Of a DNA stretch of 64,000 nt, positions 35,680 to 44,757 are shown one piece after another (positions within the stretch are counted from its first letter, which is position 1; the number at the start of each line of letters is the position of its first letter). The stretch is from assembly GCA_021780755.1 (NCBI GenBank), contig JAJXYF010000015.1:124001-188000 (forward strand). Direction: 5' to 3'. The notes beneath the pieces are model-generated. The model was not told the origin of the DNA. It was given only the letters and a program-made list of their open reading frames with translations, and did not search any database. This stretch comes from Deltaproteobacteria bacterium (GTDB taxonomy: Bacteria; Desulfobacterota; Binatia; Binatales; Binataceae). A program made the position numbers and the translations under genes.

Positions 35680-36854
35680 GCCGCCTCCTTCCAGCGTCCG
35701 TAACGCTCCACCATTTCCCACAACACGTCGCCCGGTCCGCGTCCCTGGTCGCCGCGGTCCGCCGCGCTGCGCAGGAACAGGCCCACCGCGAGCACCGCGA
35801 AAAAGATGTCGGGGATACTCATCGCGATATACGAATCCAGCCGCCCACGCAGCGCCAGCGCCTCGCCCGCGCGCATCAGCGAGTAGTACGTGAAGAACAA
35901 CGCTATCGCGACGCCAAAGCGCTCCGACTGGCCGCCGCGCGCCGGCTTCAGCCCGAGCGGTATTCCGAGCAGGGCGAACAGCACGGTCGTAAACGGCAGC
36001 GTGAACTTGCCCGCGAGCTCGGTCTCCACGTTGTAATCCGGTTTGCCCGCCGCCCGCGCGGTCGCCGCCGCCGCTCGCAGAGCACCGTAGCTCATCTCCT
36101 CGGGGTCGCGCTCGCCGGCCCCGAGTTCGGCGTCGGGCTGTAGGTTGAGATCGTAGATGCGGAAACTCGTGACGTGCGTGGTGTCGTTGCCCGCCTCCAA
36201 GCCGAACACCGAGCCGTCATAGAGTCGCAAGGTAATCGTCTGGCTGGCCCGGTCGGGTACAATCACCCCTTCCTTCGCGATTATGGTGTTCTGCTGCGAC
36301 GGATTGCGCGCATCCGAGATCATCACCCCGTGCAGCACCTCGTCCTTGGCCGCAATGTGATCGACGTAAACCACCAGCCCCGGAAAATTCCGGTTGAACA
36401 CCTTGTCCTTCAGCCCCGCCGACGATTGGGTCTGCGTGAGCTCGAACAGCCGCTGGCGCAGATGGCTGTTGGCCCACGGCCGTACCGAAAACGCGAGCCA
36501 ACTCGAGATCGCCCACATCGCGAGCGCGAAACCCAGCACCGGCATCGCCAGCCGATAGAGACTTATGCCGCACGCCCGCGCCGCGATCAGTTCGCGGTCG
36601 CCCGACATCCGCCCAAAGCCCATCAGCACGCCCAACAGCACCGCCATCGGAAACGTCAATTCGAGGAACGCCGGCATGATGTAGCCGATCAGGCTCGCCA
36701 CGTCCGCCAGCGAGACCCCGCGGTTCACCACCATCTCGGTCAGCTTCAGCAGCCGCCCGGTCACCAGCGCGAACGTCAGCAGCGCCACGCCGAGTGCGAA
36801 CGGCGCGACGATCTCGCCGACGATATAACGATCGATAATTGTTATCCGGGGCAT
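35676..36854 (-). CDS. lptF: LPS export permease LptF
   Basis: This is a 392-residue partner of LptG with the same 3+3 helix layout and periplasmic domain. The start MPRITIIDRYIVGEIVAPFA is typical of LptF, as are GDRELIAARACGISLYRLAM and FTLPFTTVLFALLGIPLGLK. ATG 36854 is chosen; a GTG two codons earlier (36860) is equally possible, and neither has a clear ribosome binding site. It is translationally coupled to lptG. The presence of both genes implies an LPS-bearing outer membrane. Confidence 0.9.
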   Translation of the reverse strand: MPRITIIDRYIVGEIVAPFALGVALLTFALVTGRLLKLTEMVVNRGVSLADVASLIGYIMPAFLELTFPMAVLLGVLMGFGRMSGDRELIAARACGISLYRLAMPVLGFALAMWAISSWLAFSVRPWANSHLRQRLFELTQTQSSAGLKDKVFNRNFPGLVVYVDHIAAKDEVLHGVMISDARNPSQQNTIIAKEGVIVPDRASQTITLRLYDGSVFGLEAGNDTTHVTSFRIYDLNLQPDAELGAGERDPEEMSYGALRAAAATARAAGKPDYNVETELAGKFTLPFTTVLFALLGIPLGLKPARGGQSERFGVAIALFFTYYSLMRAGEALALRGRLDSYIAMSIPDIFFAVLAVGLFLRSAADRGDQGRGPGDVLWEMVERYGRWKEAA

Positions 36855-36999
36855 TCGCACATACAGACGGCGCGCCTGCGCCGCGGTTTCAGTTTAGATT
36901 GTGCGTCATCGGAATGAAACTTTGCGTGCCCCTGCTGAGGGCGTCTAGCGTTCGATCATTTCCGTGGTCGCGCCCGCTGCGCATCGGCCCCGCTCGCGC

Positions 37000-37005
37000 T
37001 ATGAT
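37000..37005 (+). promoter_or_regulatory. Candidate leaderless promoter of rlmB
   Basis: TATGAT at 37000-37005 ends eight bases before the ATG at 37014, so transcription would begin at or just before the start codon. No ribosome binding site is visible. Confidence 0.4.
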
Positions 37006-37013
37006 CGCTCGCG

Positions 37014-38096
37014 ATGAAGAAGCCGCCGCATAACCCGCACCGTCCGCATAGCCCCAACGGCCCCGATTACCCCGGCGGTCCGCGCGCCGATTTCCCGCAT
37101 GGTCCGCGGCGCCCTCTGCATGGCCGCGGCGGCGGCCCGCAAGGGCCGCCGGAGCCGCAGCGCGCGCCCTACGATTCCGCTCCGCGCGGCGGGGAAGCGC
37201 CGCGCACTGCCGATGGCGGCGGCACCGATCGCGACCGCGATCGCCGCCGCCGCCGTCGGCGCCACCCCGGCCACCCAGGCCCGTCGCGCGGACCCGAGGT
37301 CCGCGCGGGCGGCCCGGGCGGCACCGGCGCCGTCCACCCCGCCGACTCTGCCGGCCGCGACCTTATCTTCGGCGTCGAGCCCGTTCGCGAATTGCTTGCC
37401 GCCGCCCCCGGTGCCATTCGCGTCCTTTACGTCAAGGCCGCCGCGCAAGCGCGCTTCGCCGATGAAATCGACGCCGCCCGCATCCAGGGCGCTACCGTGC
37501 TCGCCACCGAGGACGCCGCGTTGGCCCGGATGGCCGGGTCCGAGGCTCGGCACCAAGGCCTCGTCGCCATCATGCGCGAGTACCAATACGCCCCCTTCGA
37601 GGAACTGGTCGCCGACGCCCCGGATCCGCTGCTTGTGATCGATGGCGTGACCGACCCGCGCAACCTGGGCGCCATCATGCGCTCCGCCGAATGTGCCGGT
37701 GTGCACGCGATCGTCATCGCGCGCGACCGCACCGTCGGCATCACGCCGATCGCGGTCAAGGCCTCTGCCGGCGCGTGGGCGCATCTGCGCATCGCACGCT
37801 GTGGCAACGTCGCGCAGGCGCTCGACGCGCTCAAGGAGGCCGGCTACTGGGTCGTTGCGCTCGCCCCCGCCGGCGACATTTCAATTTATGAGGTTGATAC
37901 CTCGCGCCGGCTCGCCTTCGTGCTCGGCTCCGAGGGCCGCGGCGTGCGCGATATCGTGCGCAAGTCCGCCGACTTCATCGCGAGTATCCCGATGCGCGGG
38001 CGCGTCGATTCGCTCAACGTGTCGGTCGCTGCTGCCGTCGCGCTGTTCGAGGTCGCGCGCCGCCGCGATTTGGCGCGCGCGCCGGCCGCCGGTTGA
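37014..38096 (+). CDS. rlmB: 23S rRNA (guanosine-2'-O-)methyltransferase RlmB with disordered N-terminal tail
   Basis: This is a 360-residue SPOUT (TrmH-family) methyltransferase. The trefoil-knot motifs are GVTDPRNLGAIMRSAECAGV, FVLGSEGRGVRD and IPMRGRVDSLNVSVAAAVAL. The substrate-binding domain (IFGVEPVRELLAA) precedes them from about residue 117. The first 115 residues are a low-complexity Pro/Gly/Arg/His tail (PRRPLHGRGGGPQGPPEP, RDRDRRRRRRRHPG), probably disordered and RNA-binding; usual RlmB proteins are about 245-260 residues. RlmB methylates G2251 (E. coli numbering) in the peptidyl-transferase centre. Paralogues such as TrmH cannot be fully excluded. Confidence 0.85.
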   Translation: MKKPPHNPHRPHSPNGPDYPGGPRADFPHGPRRPLHGRGGGPQGPPEPQRAPYDSAPRGGEAPRTADGGGTDRDRDRRRRRRRHPGHPGPSRGPEVRAGGPGGTGAVHPADSAGRDLIFGVEPVRELLAAAPGAIRVLYVKAAAQARFADEIDAARIQGATVLATEDAALARMAGSEARHQGLVAIMREYQYAPFEELVADAPDPLLVIDGVTDPRNLGAIMRSAECAGVHAIVIARDRTVGITPIAVKASAGAWAHLRIARCGNVAQALDALKEAGYWVVALAPAGDISIYEVDTSRRLAFVLGSEGRGVRDIVRKSADFIASIPMRGRVDSLNVSVAAAVALFEVARRRDLARAPAAG

Positions 38097-38185
38097 AAGC
38101 GTTTGCAGCCGGTTCGCGACCGGACTAACAATCGCCAATCCGATGCTCAGCGGATGAGGCGATCATCAATTACGATGACATCGTA

Positions 38186-39697
38186 GTGGGCGCGGGTTCC
38201 TCCGGCGCGGCGCTCGCCGCGCGGCTCAGCGAAGACCCCAACCGCAGCGTGCTCCTGCTCGAGGCGGGCCCCGATTATCCCGCCGTCGATCAGAGCCCCG
38301 GCGATCTCTTGCGCACCTGGATCTCCGCCGGCCCCCACGATTGGGGCCTCGTCGCCAGGGTCAGCGCCAATCGCGAAATCGCCTACCCGCGCGGCAAGGT
38401 CACTGGCGGCTCTTCCGCCGTCAACGGCCATATCGCCCTGCGCGGCACGCCCGAGGATTTCGACGAATGGGCCGCGTGGGGCAACTACGAATGGAGTTTC
38501 GCCAAGGTCCTGCCGTTTTATCGCAAGCTCGAAAACGATCGCGACTTCCAGGGCGATTTCCACAACGCCAACGGCCCCATCTGGATCGAACGCCCGCGCG
38601 CCGACGACTGGCAGCCCATCAATCGCGCCTTCCACGACGCCTGCCGCGAACTCGGCTACGCCGACGTCGCCGACCACAACGATCCGCGTTCGACCGGCGT
38701 CGGCCCGTGGCCGCGCAATCGCCGCGACGGCATCCGCATCTCGACGGCGATCGGCTATCTCAATCCCGCGCGCCATCGCGTCAACCTGACGATTCGCCCC
38801 TTCTGCAATACTCATCGCGTGATCGTCGAGGGCGGACGCGCCGCCGGCGTCGAGGTCGAATGTGGCGGCGTTGTCCAGACCCTTCGCGCACGGCGCGTCA
38901 CACTCTCGGCCGGGGCCATCAATTCCCCCGCCATCCTGATGCGCTCCGGCATCGGCCCGCGCGACGACCTCGCGACTCTCGGCATCAAGTCGGTGCTCGA
39001 TCTCCCCGGCGTCGGCCGCAACCTGATCGATCACGTACTGGTCCCGGTCGTCGCCAATCCGACGGCGGGCGTGCCCCACGATCCGCAGGTCACCAACCCG
39101 ATCGGCATCCGCTACACCGCGTCCGGCTCGAACGAATTCAACGACATGCAGATGTATGTCTTTACCTATTTCGATAAATCGCTGTGGGTCGGCTCCGAAC
39201 TCGACATGCCGGTACCGAGCGTCGCCGTCACGCCCGGTCTCCAGCGCCCCCGCGCGCGTGGCCGCGTCAGCCTGCGCAGCGCCGATCCGAACGTGCCCGC
39301 AATCATCGACCTCAACTACTTCGACGACCCTGAAGATCTCCGCCGGATGGTCGAAGGCGTACGCATCGCGTGGCGCCTGATGAACAGCGCGCGCTTCGCC
39401 CCGTATATCAAGGACTTCGTCAATATCACGCCCGAAATCGTCGCGTCCGACAGCGCGACCGCCGACTTCGTGCGCAACAACTGCGGCACCATCTATCATC
39501 CGACGACGACCGCCAAGATGGGTCCGAAATCCGATCCCGCAGCCGTCGTGGATCAGCATTTCCGCGTCCACGGAATCGACGGTCTGCGCGTCGTTGACGC
39601 CTCCGTGATGCCGAATATCGTGCGCGCCAACACCAACCTGACCTGCATCATGCTGGGCGAGCGCGCCGCGGATTGGATGCGCGCCGATAGTCAGTAA
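38186..39697 (+). CDS. GMC-family FAD-dependent oxidoreductase (choline dehydrogenase-like)
   Basis: This is a flavoprotein of about 503 residues. GAGSSGAALAARLSED is the FAD-binding glycine motif, followed by LLLEAGPDYP, GKVTGGSSAVNGHIALRG (the GMC signature), SAGAINSPAILMRSGIGP (signature 2) and the C-terminal CGTIYHPTTTAKMG (catalytic His) and VRANTNLTCIMLGE. It oxidises an alcohol to an aldehyde. The only NTG codon in frame near the start is GTG 38186, but the preceding in-frame codons encode IINYDDIVV, the expected first Rossmann strand. The true start is thus uncertain, perhaps an ATC, or the sequence carries a small error. It converges on the DUF1329 gene. Confidence 0.88.
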   Translation: MGAGSSGAALAARLSEDPNRSVLLLEAGPDYPAVDQSPGDLLRTWISAGPHDWGLVARVSANREIAYPRGKVTGGSSAVNGHIALRGTPEDFDEWAAWGNYEWSFAKVLPFYRKLENDRDFQGDFHNANGPIWIERPRADDWQPINRAFHDACRELGYADVADHNDPRSTGVGPWPRNRRDGIRISTAIGYLNPARHRVNLTIRPFCNTHRVIVEGGRAAGVEVECGGVVQTLRARRVTLSAGAINSPAILMRSGIGPRDDLATLGIKSVLDLPGVGRNLIDHVLVPVVANPTAGVPHDPQVTNPIGIRYTASGSNEFNDMQMYVFTYFDKSLWVGSELDMPVPSVAVTPGLQRPRARGRVSLRSADPNVPAIIDLNYFDDPEDLRRMVEGVRIAWRLMNSARFAPYIKDFVNITPEIVASDSATADFVRNNCGTIYHPTTTAKMGPKSDPAAVVDQHFRVHGIDGLRVVDASVMPNIVRANTNLTCIMLGERAADWMRADSQ

Positions 39698-39721
39698 TCT
39701 CGCAACACTAATAAAGTTGTA

Positions 39722-39772
39722 GCGGAGCCCAAAACTATAGTTTCACTGAAACCTCATGGAGGTTTCAGACCC
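39722..39772 (-). repeat. Palindromic dispersed repeat, copy 9
   Basis: GCGGAGCCCAAAACTATAG precedes the core CTGAAACCTC-ATG-GAGGTTTCAG at 39746-39768. The far flank is absent, because the repeat abuts the stop codon of the DUF1329 gene. It lies between convergent genes. Confidence 0.75.
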
Positions 39773-39773
39773 A

Positions 39774-41198
39774 TTAGCGCATGATTTGGTTGAGGCCGCC
39801 CGGCGTGGTGTATTTCTCGATGTCCAGGTACTGCTTGGGCACCTCATCATTGATTAGTACGTTGTAGCCGTGACCGTCGTTGGGGCCGCTGAAGGTCGCG
39901 TGGTTGCTCTGGATATTCCAGAAATGAGAAATCTGCGCGCCAGCCGAATTCTGCGGGCCGAGCTGCGGCACTTTCATCACGATCGGCTGCAGCAGCGCGA
40001 TCTTCCAGAGCTTCATTTCGCTGTCGTACAGATCTTCCCAGAGCGCGCCATAGAATTGCCGGTCGAGATACATGATGCGCTTGCCGTAACAGTAGCTTCG
40101 CGATTTTGCGGGAATCCTGCGGATGTCCAACTCGTAGGCGTCGCGCACTTCCCACTTGCCCCACGACGGCTTGGGCCATCCGAGTGGCATATCGTAGTCC
40201 TCGGGCAGATTGGCGCCGGCGGTGCCGATGTCCAACTGATCGATGATGCGCCGGGTGGCGACCAGGTTGGAGTCGAAATTCGGGATGTCGCCGTCGAAGC
40301 CGAAGAAACTATCGTCCGGCGTGGTGTCGGAACCCTCCGACGCGCAGCGCGCCGCCGCCGACAGTTCCTCGGCGCGGCGCAGGGCGGGCTTAAAGATGTA
40401 GGTCGTCTGCGGTTTGGTCAGGTCGGTATAGGCGATGAGCAGATTGGCGGCATAGCGGGCCTGCTCGGGTTCCATGGTCATGAACCAGGTGGTGTAGAAT
40501 TTGCCCTCGCTGTTGGGAAGCGTGGCGGGGACGCCCGGGTCGGTATTGTAGGAGTGCTGGCGGTATTCCCACAGGCCCTTCACGCAACTGACAGCGCCGA
40601 AGGAATTCAGCGTACACATGAAGCCCAGATTATCGTTGTCATTGACGACGATATGGGGGAAGTAGCGAAACCAGAAATCGGCCAGAATCTTCCATCCTTG
40701 GTGCGGTTCGACGGGATCGGGAAAGGGCAGGCCGCCGTTGTAGTTGGCGAGGGTCAGGCCTCCGTCGGGGAGTTGGACGATTTGGGTCTGGCCGCGATAT
40801 TTTTCGGTCGCCTCGAGATAACCCTTGGGCAGCGGGTTAATCACGGTCGGGCCGATGTCCATCTCGACGTCGGCGGGCATCTTCCAGAAGTACTTGCCGG
40901 CGAACAGATCGACCATCCCGTCGGGCATGAACTGGGTGTATTGCTGCCAGTTCTGCATCGTGATCTTGGTGCCGGGCGGGATCGTCGCGGCGGCGCTGTC
41001 GCTCGCCGCCGCGGGAGCAGGATTGCCGCTCGCGCCGGGCGCGGCGGCTGGCGTTGCGACGGCGGCAGCGGGGGAGGGCGCCGTCGCCGGGTTGTCGGCG
41101 GCGAGGGCGCTTGGGGCGAGTATCCCGATGAGTACAAGTGTACGAAACGCCATTCGAAAGAACCGAGCGTACCAATCCGGGAAAAAAAACGAATCCAT
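39774..41198 (-). CDS. DUF1329 family exported protein
   Basis: This is a 474-residue protein with an N-terminal signal peptide (RMAFRTLVLIGILAPSALAA) and an Ala/Pro-rich linker (residues 37-75). It then has the DUF1329 body: MPDGMVDLFAGKYFWKMPAD, INPLPKGYLEATEKY, LPDGGLTLANYNGG and DIRRIPAKSRSYCYGKRIMY. The family is common in Pseudomonas and other degraders, is predicted to be periplasmic or outer-membrane linked, and often sits near oxidoreductases. Its function is unknown. I chose ATG 41198 because GGAGG precedes it at normal distance; ATG 41153 would start directly at the signal peptide. Confidence 0.82.
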   Translation of the reverse strand: MDSFFFPDWYARFFRMAFRTLVLIGILAPSALAADNPATAPSPAAAVATPAAAPGASGNPAPAAASDSAAATIPPGTKITMQNWQQYTQFMPDGMVDLFAGKYFWKMPADVEMDIGPTVINPLPKGYLEATEKYRGQTQIVQLPDGGLTLANYNGGLPFPDPVEPHQGWKILADFWFRYFPHIVVNDNDNLGFMCTLNSFGAVSCVKGLWEYRQHSYNTDPGVPATLPNSEGKFYTTWFMTMEPEQARYAANLLIAYTDLTKPQTTYIFKPALRRAEELSAAARCASEGSDTTPDDSFFGFDGDIPNFDSNLVATRRIIDQLDIGTAGANLPEDYDMPLGWPKPSWGKWEVRDAYELDIRRIPAKSRSYCYGKRIMYLDRQFYGALWEDLYDSEMKLWKIALLQPIVMKVPQLGPQNSAGAQISHFWNIQSNHATFSGPNDGHGYNVLINDEVPKQYLDIEKYTTPGGLNQIMR

Positions 41199-41345
41199 GC
41201 GCACCGCCTCCGCGAAGCCCGTCATCCAAAGAAACTTCACGCGAAATTTGGTGGACAACACCAAAAGCCGGCCGGAAATGCAAGGGCGGACGGTACATGG
41301 CTGACGCTCGCGATGCTCAGGTGGGCGGCCAAGTCCCGCCGCAAT

Positions 41346-41385
41346 GTGAGGTTTCAGCAAGCTAAAGTTTTGCGTTCCGCAACAA
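41346..41385 (+). repeat. Palindromic dispersed repeat, half copy 10
   Basis: Only the right half remains: GTGAGGTTTCAG, then AAAGTTTTGCGTTCCGCAACAA, which matches the right flank of copies 1, 3 and 8. This is the last copy before the ribosomal block. Confidence 0.6.
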
Positions 41386-41509
41386 TTACCTGAAAAGGCT
41401 GCTTGGCCACGGGGGAGGGGGGCCTGAGTTGCGGAGGGTGCGGGATTCGCTTACCCTGTTGGAGGCCGCGCGGAGGGCGTCCATGGGGATGCGCTCGCGC
41501 GCTCTTTTC

Positions 41510-41536
41510 TTGACTTGCGCCAACCGGCATTATAAA
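41510..41536 (+). promoter_or_regulatory. Promoter of the tRNA cluster
   Basis: TTGACT (41510-41515), 15 bases, TATAAA (41531-41536). The tRNA-Thr begins 27 bases later. This is the best sigma-70-like promoter in the region and probably drives the tRNA-rpmG-tRNA-secE-nusG run. Confidence 0.55.
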
Positions 41537-41563
41537 GAGGACGTTTCTTATTAAAAACTCGGC

Positions 41564-41635
41564 GCCGATGTAGCTCAACGGTAGAGCAACTGATTTGTAA
41601 TCAGTAGGTTGCGAGTTCGATTCTCGCCATCGGCT
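41564..41635 (+). tRNA. tRNA-Thr (UGU)
   Basis: The acceptor GCCGATG pairs with CATCGGC. The anticodon loop TTTGTAA reads UGU, and the T arm is GCGAG-TTCGATT-CTCGC. CCA is not encoded. Confidence 0.97.
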
Positions 41636-41660
41636 TTGGCCCGATGGGAGATGGACGTGC

Positions 41661-41746
41661 GGAGAGGTTCCCGAGTGGCCAAAGGGATCAGACTGTAAAT
41701 CTGACGGCTTATGCCTTCGGAGGTTCGAATCCTCCCCTCTCCACCA
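41661..41746 (+). tRNA. tRNA-Tyr (GUA)
   Basis: This is a class II tRNA with a long variable arm. The acceptor GGAGAGG pairs with CCTCTCC, the anticodon loop is CTGTAAA, and the 3' CCA is encoded. Confidence 0.97.
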
Positions 41747-41770
41747 ATTTACGACCTTTGCCCGAGGGGA

Positions 41771-41846
41771 GCGGGAATAGCTCAGTTGGTAGAGCGCGAG
41801 CCTTCCAAGCTCGGGGTCGCGGGTTCGAATCCCGTTTCCCGCTCCA
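41771..41846 (+). tRNA. tRNA-Gly (UCC)
   Basis: The acceptor GCGGGAA pairs with TTCCCGC, the anticodon loop is CTTCCAA and the 3' CCA is encoded. Confidence 0.97.
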
Positions 41847-41938
41847 GTTTCAGGGACGGTGAGCAAGGCGTACCAGGATCCGGGATGATGGTGTTGCGGG
41901 CGGAGCATACGCAAACGACGCCCATGAGCGTGGACGAT

Positions 41939-42011
<73 letters not shown>

Positions 42012-42091
42012 TTCAACGTCAGGGCTTCGGGGCGACGGTCGGCGAGTTTCGGGGCGGGCGTAAGAGAATCGGTTGAGACGAGAGTATCAAG

Positions 42092-42244
42092 ATGAGAGAT
42101 TTAATCGGATTGGCATGCGACACCTGTAAGCGGCGCAACTATACCTCGAGCCGGAACAAGAAGCGGCAGACCGAGAAGTTCGCGATCAAGAAATTTTGTC
42201 CGAGCTGCCGGGGCCATACGATGCATAAGGAAACCAAGGTCTGA
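42092..42244 (+). CDS. rpmG: 50S ribosomal protein L33
   Basis: This is a 50-residue protein, MRDLIGLACDTCKRRNYTSS to HTMHKETKV. It is the zinc-ribbon (C+) form, with Cys9, Cys12, Cys36 and Cys39 as metal ligands. It sits between tRNA-Thr and tRNA-Trp, the standard place upstream of secE-nusG. It was found by direct reading, being too short for routine open-frame screens. Confidence 0.95.
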   Translation: MRDLIGLACDTCKRRNYTSSRNKKRQTEKFAIKKFCPSCRGHTMHKETKV

Positions 42245-42347
42245 ATCCCGCGGCCGGGGGTCTGATTCGATGGCAAGCGCGGATGGGGCGCGACCGGTGT
42301 GGGCGTCGGCCCTTCGGTGACGGCAGAGTGTGGGAGAGACAGGCGGA

Positions 42348-42424
42348 GGGTCAGTAGCTCTAATTGGCAGAGCGGCGGACTCCAAATCCGTAGGTTGCAG
42401 GTTCGAATCCTGCCTGACCCGCCA
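42348..42424 (+). tRNA. tRNA-Trp (CCA)
   Basis: The acceptor GGGTCAG pairs with CTGACCC. The anticodon loop CTCCAAA reads CCA, and the 3' CCA is encoded. It lies just before secE, as in most bacteria. Confidence 0.96.
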
Positions 42425-42459
42425 TTAAGACGTTAACTAGCTTGTAAAAGCCGGAATAA

Positions 42460-42663
42460 ATGGATAGTCTAAAAAGTTACCTCACTCAGGGCACGAGTTT
42501 TGTCAAGGAATCGTGGACCGAACTTGGAAAGGTTCACTTTCCCACGCCCAAGGAAACGCTGCAGGCGACCTTGGTGGTGGTGGCTCTGGTGTTGGTGCTG
42601 GCGTTGTGGCTCGGGCTAATTGATATGGGCGCCAAGGGCTTCGTTCGCCAGATTATCAGATGA
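42460..42663 (+). CDS. secE: Preprotein translocase subunit SecE
   Basis: This is a 67-residue protein with an amphipathic N-terminal helix (FVKESWTELGKVHFPTPKET, the conserved SecE cytoplasmic segment) and a single membrane helix (LVVVALVLVLALWLGLID). It clamps SecY in the translocon. It is directly followed by nusG in the conserved order. Confidence 0.95.
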   Translation: MDSLKSYLTQGTSFVKESWTELGKVHFPTPKETLQATLVVVALVLVLALWLGLIDMGAKGFVRQIIR

Positions 42664-42719
42664 TTTTGAACCGGGTAGAAGCCGACGCGCAAGCCCGCCG
42701 ATGTGTGCCGCAACCTTAA

Positions 42720-43322
42720 GTGACGACGATGCCAGACGCACAGACAGTCCAGCCTACCACCGGCAGCGCGGGCAAGAAATGGTATGTCGTCCATACCTAT
42801 TCGGGCTTCGAGCAAAAGGCCAAAGCCGCGCTCGAGGAACGAGTGCGTTCGTTGCGGCAACATCCGGATACGCAGGCGATCGGGGACAAGTTCGGCGACG
42901 TGGTGGTGCCGCTGGAGCGCGTCCAGGAACTCGGCAAGGGCGGCCAGCGCAAGGTCTCGAATCGCAAGTTCTTCCCGGGCTACATCTTTGTGAATATGGA
43001 GCTCGACGACGAGACCTGGCATGTCGTGAAAGACACGCCCAAGGTGACCGGCTTCGTAGGGCATTCGACGTCGCCGCCGGAAGTGCCGGCCTCCGAAGTC
43101 GAAGCGATCAAGCAGCAGATGGAAGAAGGGGCGCTGCGTCCGAAGCCCAAGGTGCTGTTTGAAGTCGGCGAGGCAGTGAAGGTGGTTGACGGGCCGTTTC
43201 AGGATTTCAACGGGACGGTCGAGGAAGTGCGGCCGGAAAAGGGCAAGGTTCGCGTGCTGATCTCGATTTTCGGGCGCGCGACGCCGGTCGAGCTCGATTT
43301 CGTCCAGGTGGAGAAGTCCTAG
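42720..43322 (+). CDS. nusG: Transcription termination/antitermination factor NusG
   Basis: This is a 200-residue protein. The NGN domain (WYVVHTYSGFEQKAKAAL, then FFPGYIFVNMELDDETWHVV) binds RNA polymerase. The C-terminal KOW domain (VGEAVKVVDGPFQDFNGTVE) contacts Rho or ribosomal S10. The start may be GTG 42720 or ATG 42729; neither has a strong ribosome binding site. Confidence 0.96.
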   Translation: MTTMPDAQTVQPTTGSAGKKWYVVHTYSGFEQKAKAALEERVRSLRQHPDTQAIGDKFGDVVVPLERVQELGKGGQRKVSNRKFFPGYIFVNMELDDETWHVVKDTPKVTGFVGHSTSPPEVPASEVEAIKQQMEEGALRPKPKVLFEVGEAVKVVDGPFQDFNGTVEEVRPEKGKVRVLISIFGRATPVELDFVQVEKS

Positions 43323-43447
43323 CGGCGGGGGTCAGTGGGGCGGGAGGTGGCGATCGCGCGAGCGTATCGCGGCCGGTCCGCTCAGTATTTCGAGCTTAAG
43401 CGACCGAGAACTGCTCACTATATAGCGACCGGGAAAGAACCAGGTAG

Positions 43448-43873
43448 ATGGCGAAAAAAGTTACCGGGCAGATCAAGTTGCAGATTCCGGCGGGCGCGGC
43501 AAATCCGTCGCCGCCGGTAGGCCCCGCGCTGGGTCAGCGCGGCGTCAATATCATGGAGTTCTGCAAGGCCTTCAACGCCCAGACGCAGAACATGCAGGGA
43601 CTCGTGGTGCCGGTGATTATCACGGTCTATGCGGACCGCTCGTTCACCTTTGTGACCAAGAGTCCGCCGGCGCCGGTGCTGCTCAAGCGCGCGGCCGGAA
43701 TCGAAAAGGGATCGGCGACGCCGCACAAAAACAAGGTCGGCAAGGTCTCAAAAAAGCAGATCGAGGAGATCGCGCAGACCAAGCTGAAGGACCTGACGGC
43801 GCGCGACCTCGACGCCGCGATGCGCTCGGTGGCGGGCACCGCGCGTTCGATGGGAATCGAAGTAATCGACTAG
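43448..43873 (+). CDS. rplK: 50S ribosomal protein L11
   Basis: This is a 141-residue protein starting [20 protein letters not shown]. The two-domain L11 binds 23S rRNA at the GTPase centre, with the thiostrepton-site prolines in [14 protein letters not shown]. Usual length. It lies 125 bases after nusG. Confidence 0.97.
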   Translation: MAKKVTGQIKLQIPAGAANPSPPVGPALGQRGVNIMEFCKAFNAQTQNMQGLVVPVIITVYADRSFTFVTKSPPAPVLLKRAAGIEKGSATPHKNKVGKVSKKQIEEIAQTKLKDLTARDLDAAMRSVAGTARSMGIEVID

Positions 43874-43966
43874 CGGGGCCGGTGATTTAGTCGGGGCCGG
43901 GTAATTAGCCGGCGAACAATTCGGCGGGCAAACAATTCGGTCGGCAGGAATTCAGGACGGGATCAG
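43874..43966 (+). repeat. Short decayed tandem duplications in the rplK-rplA spacer
   Basis: GGGGCCGGTGATTTAGTC is followed by GGGGCCGGGTAATTAGCC; then CGGCGAACAATTCGG and CGGGCAAACAATTCGG repeat. The spacer looks built from two pairs of short direct repeats. Confidence 0.5.
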
Positions 43967-44674
43967 ATGGCAGGCAAGAAATACCGCGAGGCGGCGAAAC
44001 ATATCGACCAGGACAAGCGCTACTCGCTCGAAGAGGCGCTTAGCCTTGTGGTCGCCAATAAGATAGCGAAGTTCGATGAAACCGTTGAGTTGGCCGTGCG
44101 GCTCAACGTCGATCCGCGCCAGGCCGATCAGAACGTGCGCGGCACGGTGGTGCTGCCCAACGGCACCGGCCGGGTGGCCCGTGTGCTGGTGCTGGCCAAG
44201 GGCGAGAAGGAACGCGAAGCGCGCGAAGCGGGCGCCGATTTTGTCGGCGGCGACGATCTCATCAAACGGATCCAGGAAGAGAACTGGCTCGACTTCGATC
44301 GCGTGATCGCGACCCCCGATATCATGGGCTCGGTCGGCCGGATCGGCAAGATTCTCGGCCCTCGCGGCCTGATGCCGAATCCGCGTGTCGGCACCGTGAC
44401 CTTCGACGTCGCTAAGGCGGTGGCGGAGGTCAAGGCGGGCAAGGTTGACTACCGGGTCGATAAGGCCGGGGTGATCCATGCACGAATCGGCAAGCTGAGC
44501 TTCGGTGAAGCCAAGCTTGGCGAAAACGCGCACGCGCTGATCGACGCGATCGTGCGCGCCAAGCCGGCCAGCGCCAAAGGTAACTACGTCAAGAGCGTCG
44601 CGGTTTCGTCCACCATGGGACCGGGCGTGCGGGTCGATACGGCGGCGGCCACTCGTGTCGCCGCAGCGGCCTAG
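43967..44674 (+). CDS. rplA: 50S ribosomal protein L1
   Basis: This is a 235-residue protein. It contains [40 protein letters not shown] and [11 protein letters not shown], the RNA-binding core of L1, which forms the mobile stalk at the E site and in many bacteria represses its own operon. No obvious L1 target hairpin was identified by eye. Confidence 0.97.
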   Translation: MAGKKYREAAKHIDQDKRYSLEEALSLVVANKIAKFDETVELAVRLNVDPRQADQNVRGTVVLPNGTGRVARVLVLAKGEKEREAREAGADFVGGDDLIKRIQEENWLDFDRVIATPDIMGSVGRIGKILGPRGLMPNPRVGTVTFDVAKAVAEVKAGKVDYRVDKAGVIHARIGKLSFGEAKLGENAHALIDAIVRAKPASAKGNYVKSVAVSSTMGPGVRVDTAAATRVAAAA

Positions 44675-44757
44675 GGATCCCGTGTGGGCGGAGCGGGCGA
44701 GGATTGAAGGCCTGTACGGAAGGCGAGCAAAAGACGCGAATAGACTGGAAGATTGGC

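Larger units (their letters stand above)
41199..41563. other. 365-base region between the DUF1329 gene and the tRNA cluster
   Basis: It contains a truncated palindromic-repeat copy (41346-41385), the tRNA promoter (41510-41536) and the upstream region of the DUF1329 gene. I see no gene. Confidence 0.5.

Noticed and set aside
36880-36898. GCGGTTTCAGTTTAG near the lptF start as another palindromic-repeat copy
   Set aside because: Only eight bases of one arm match and none of the flanking words are present.
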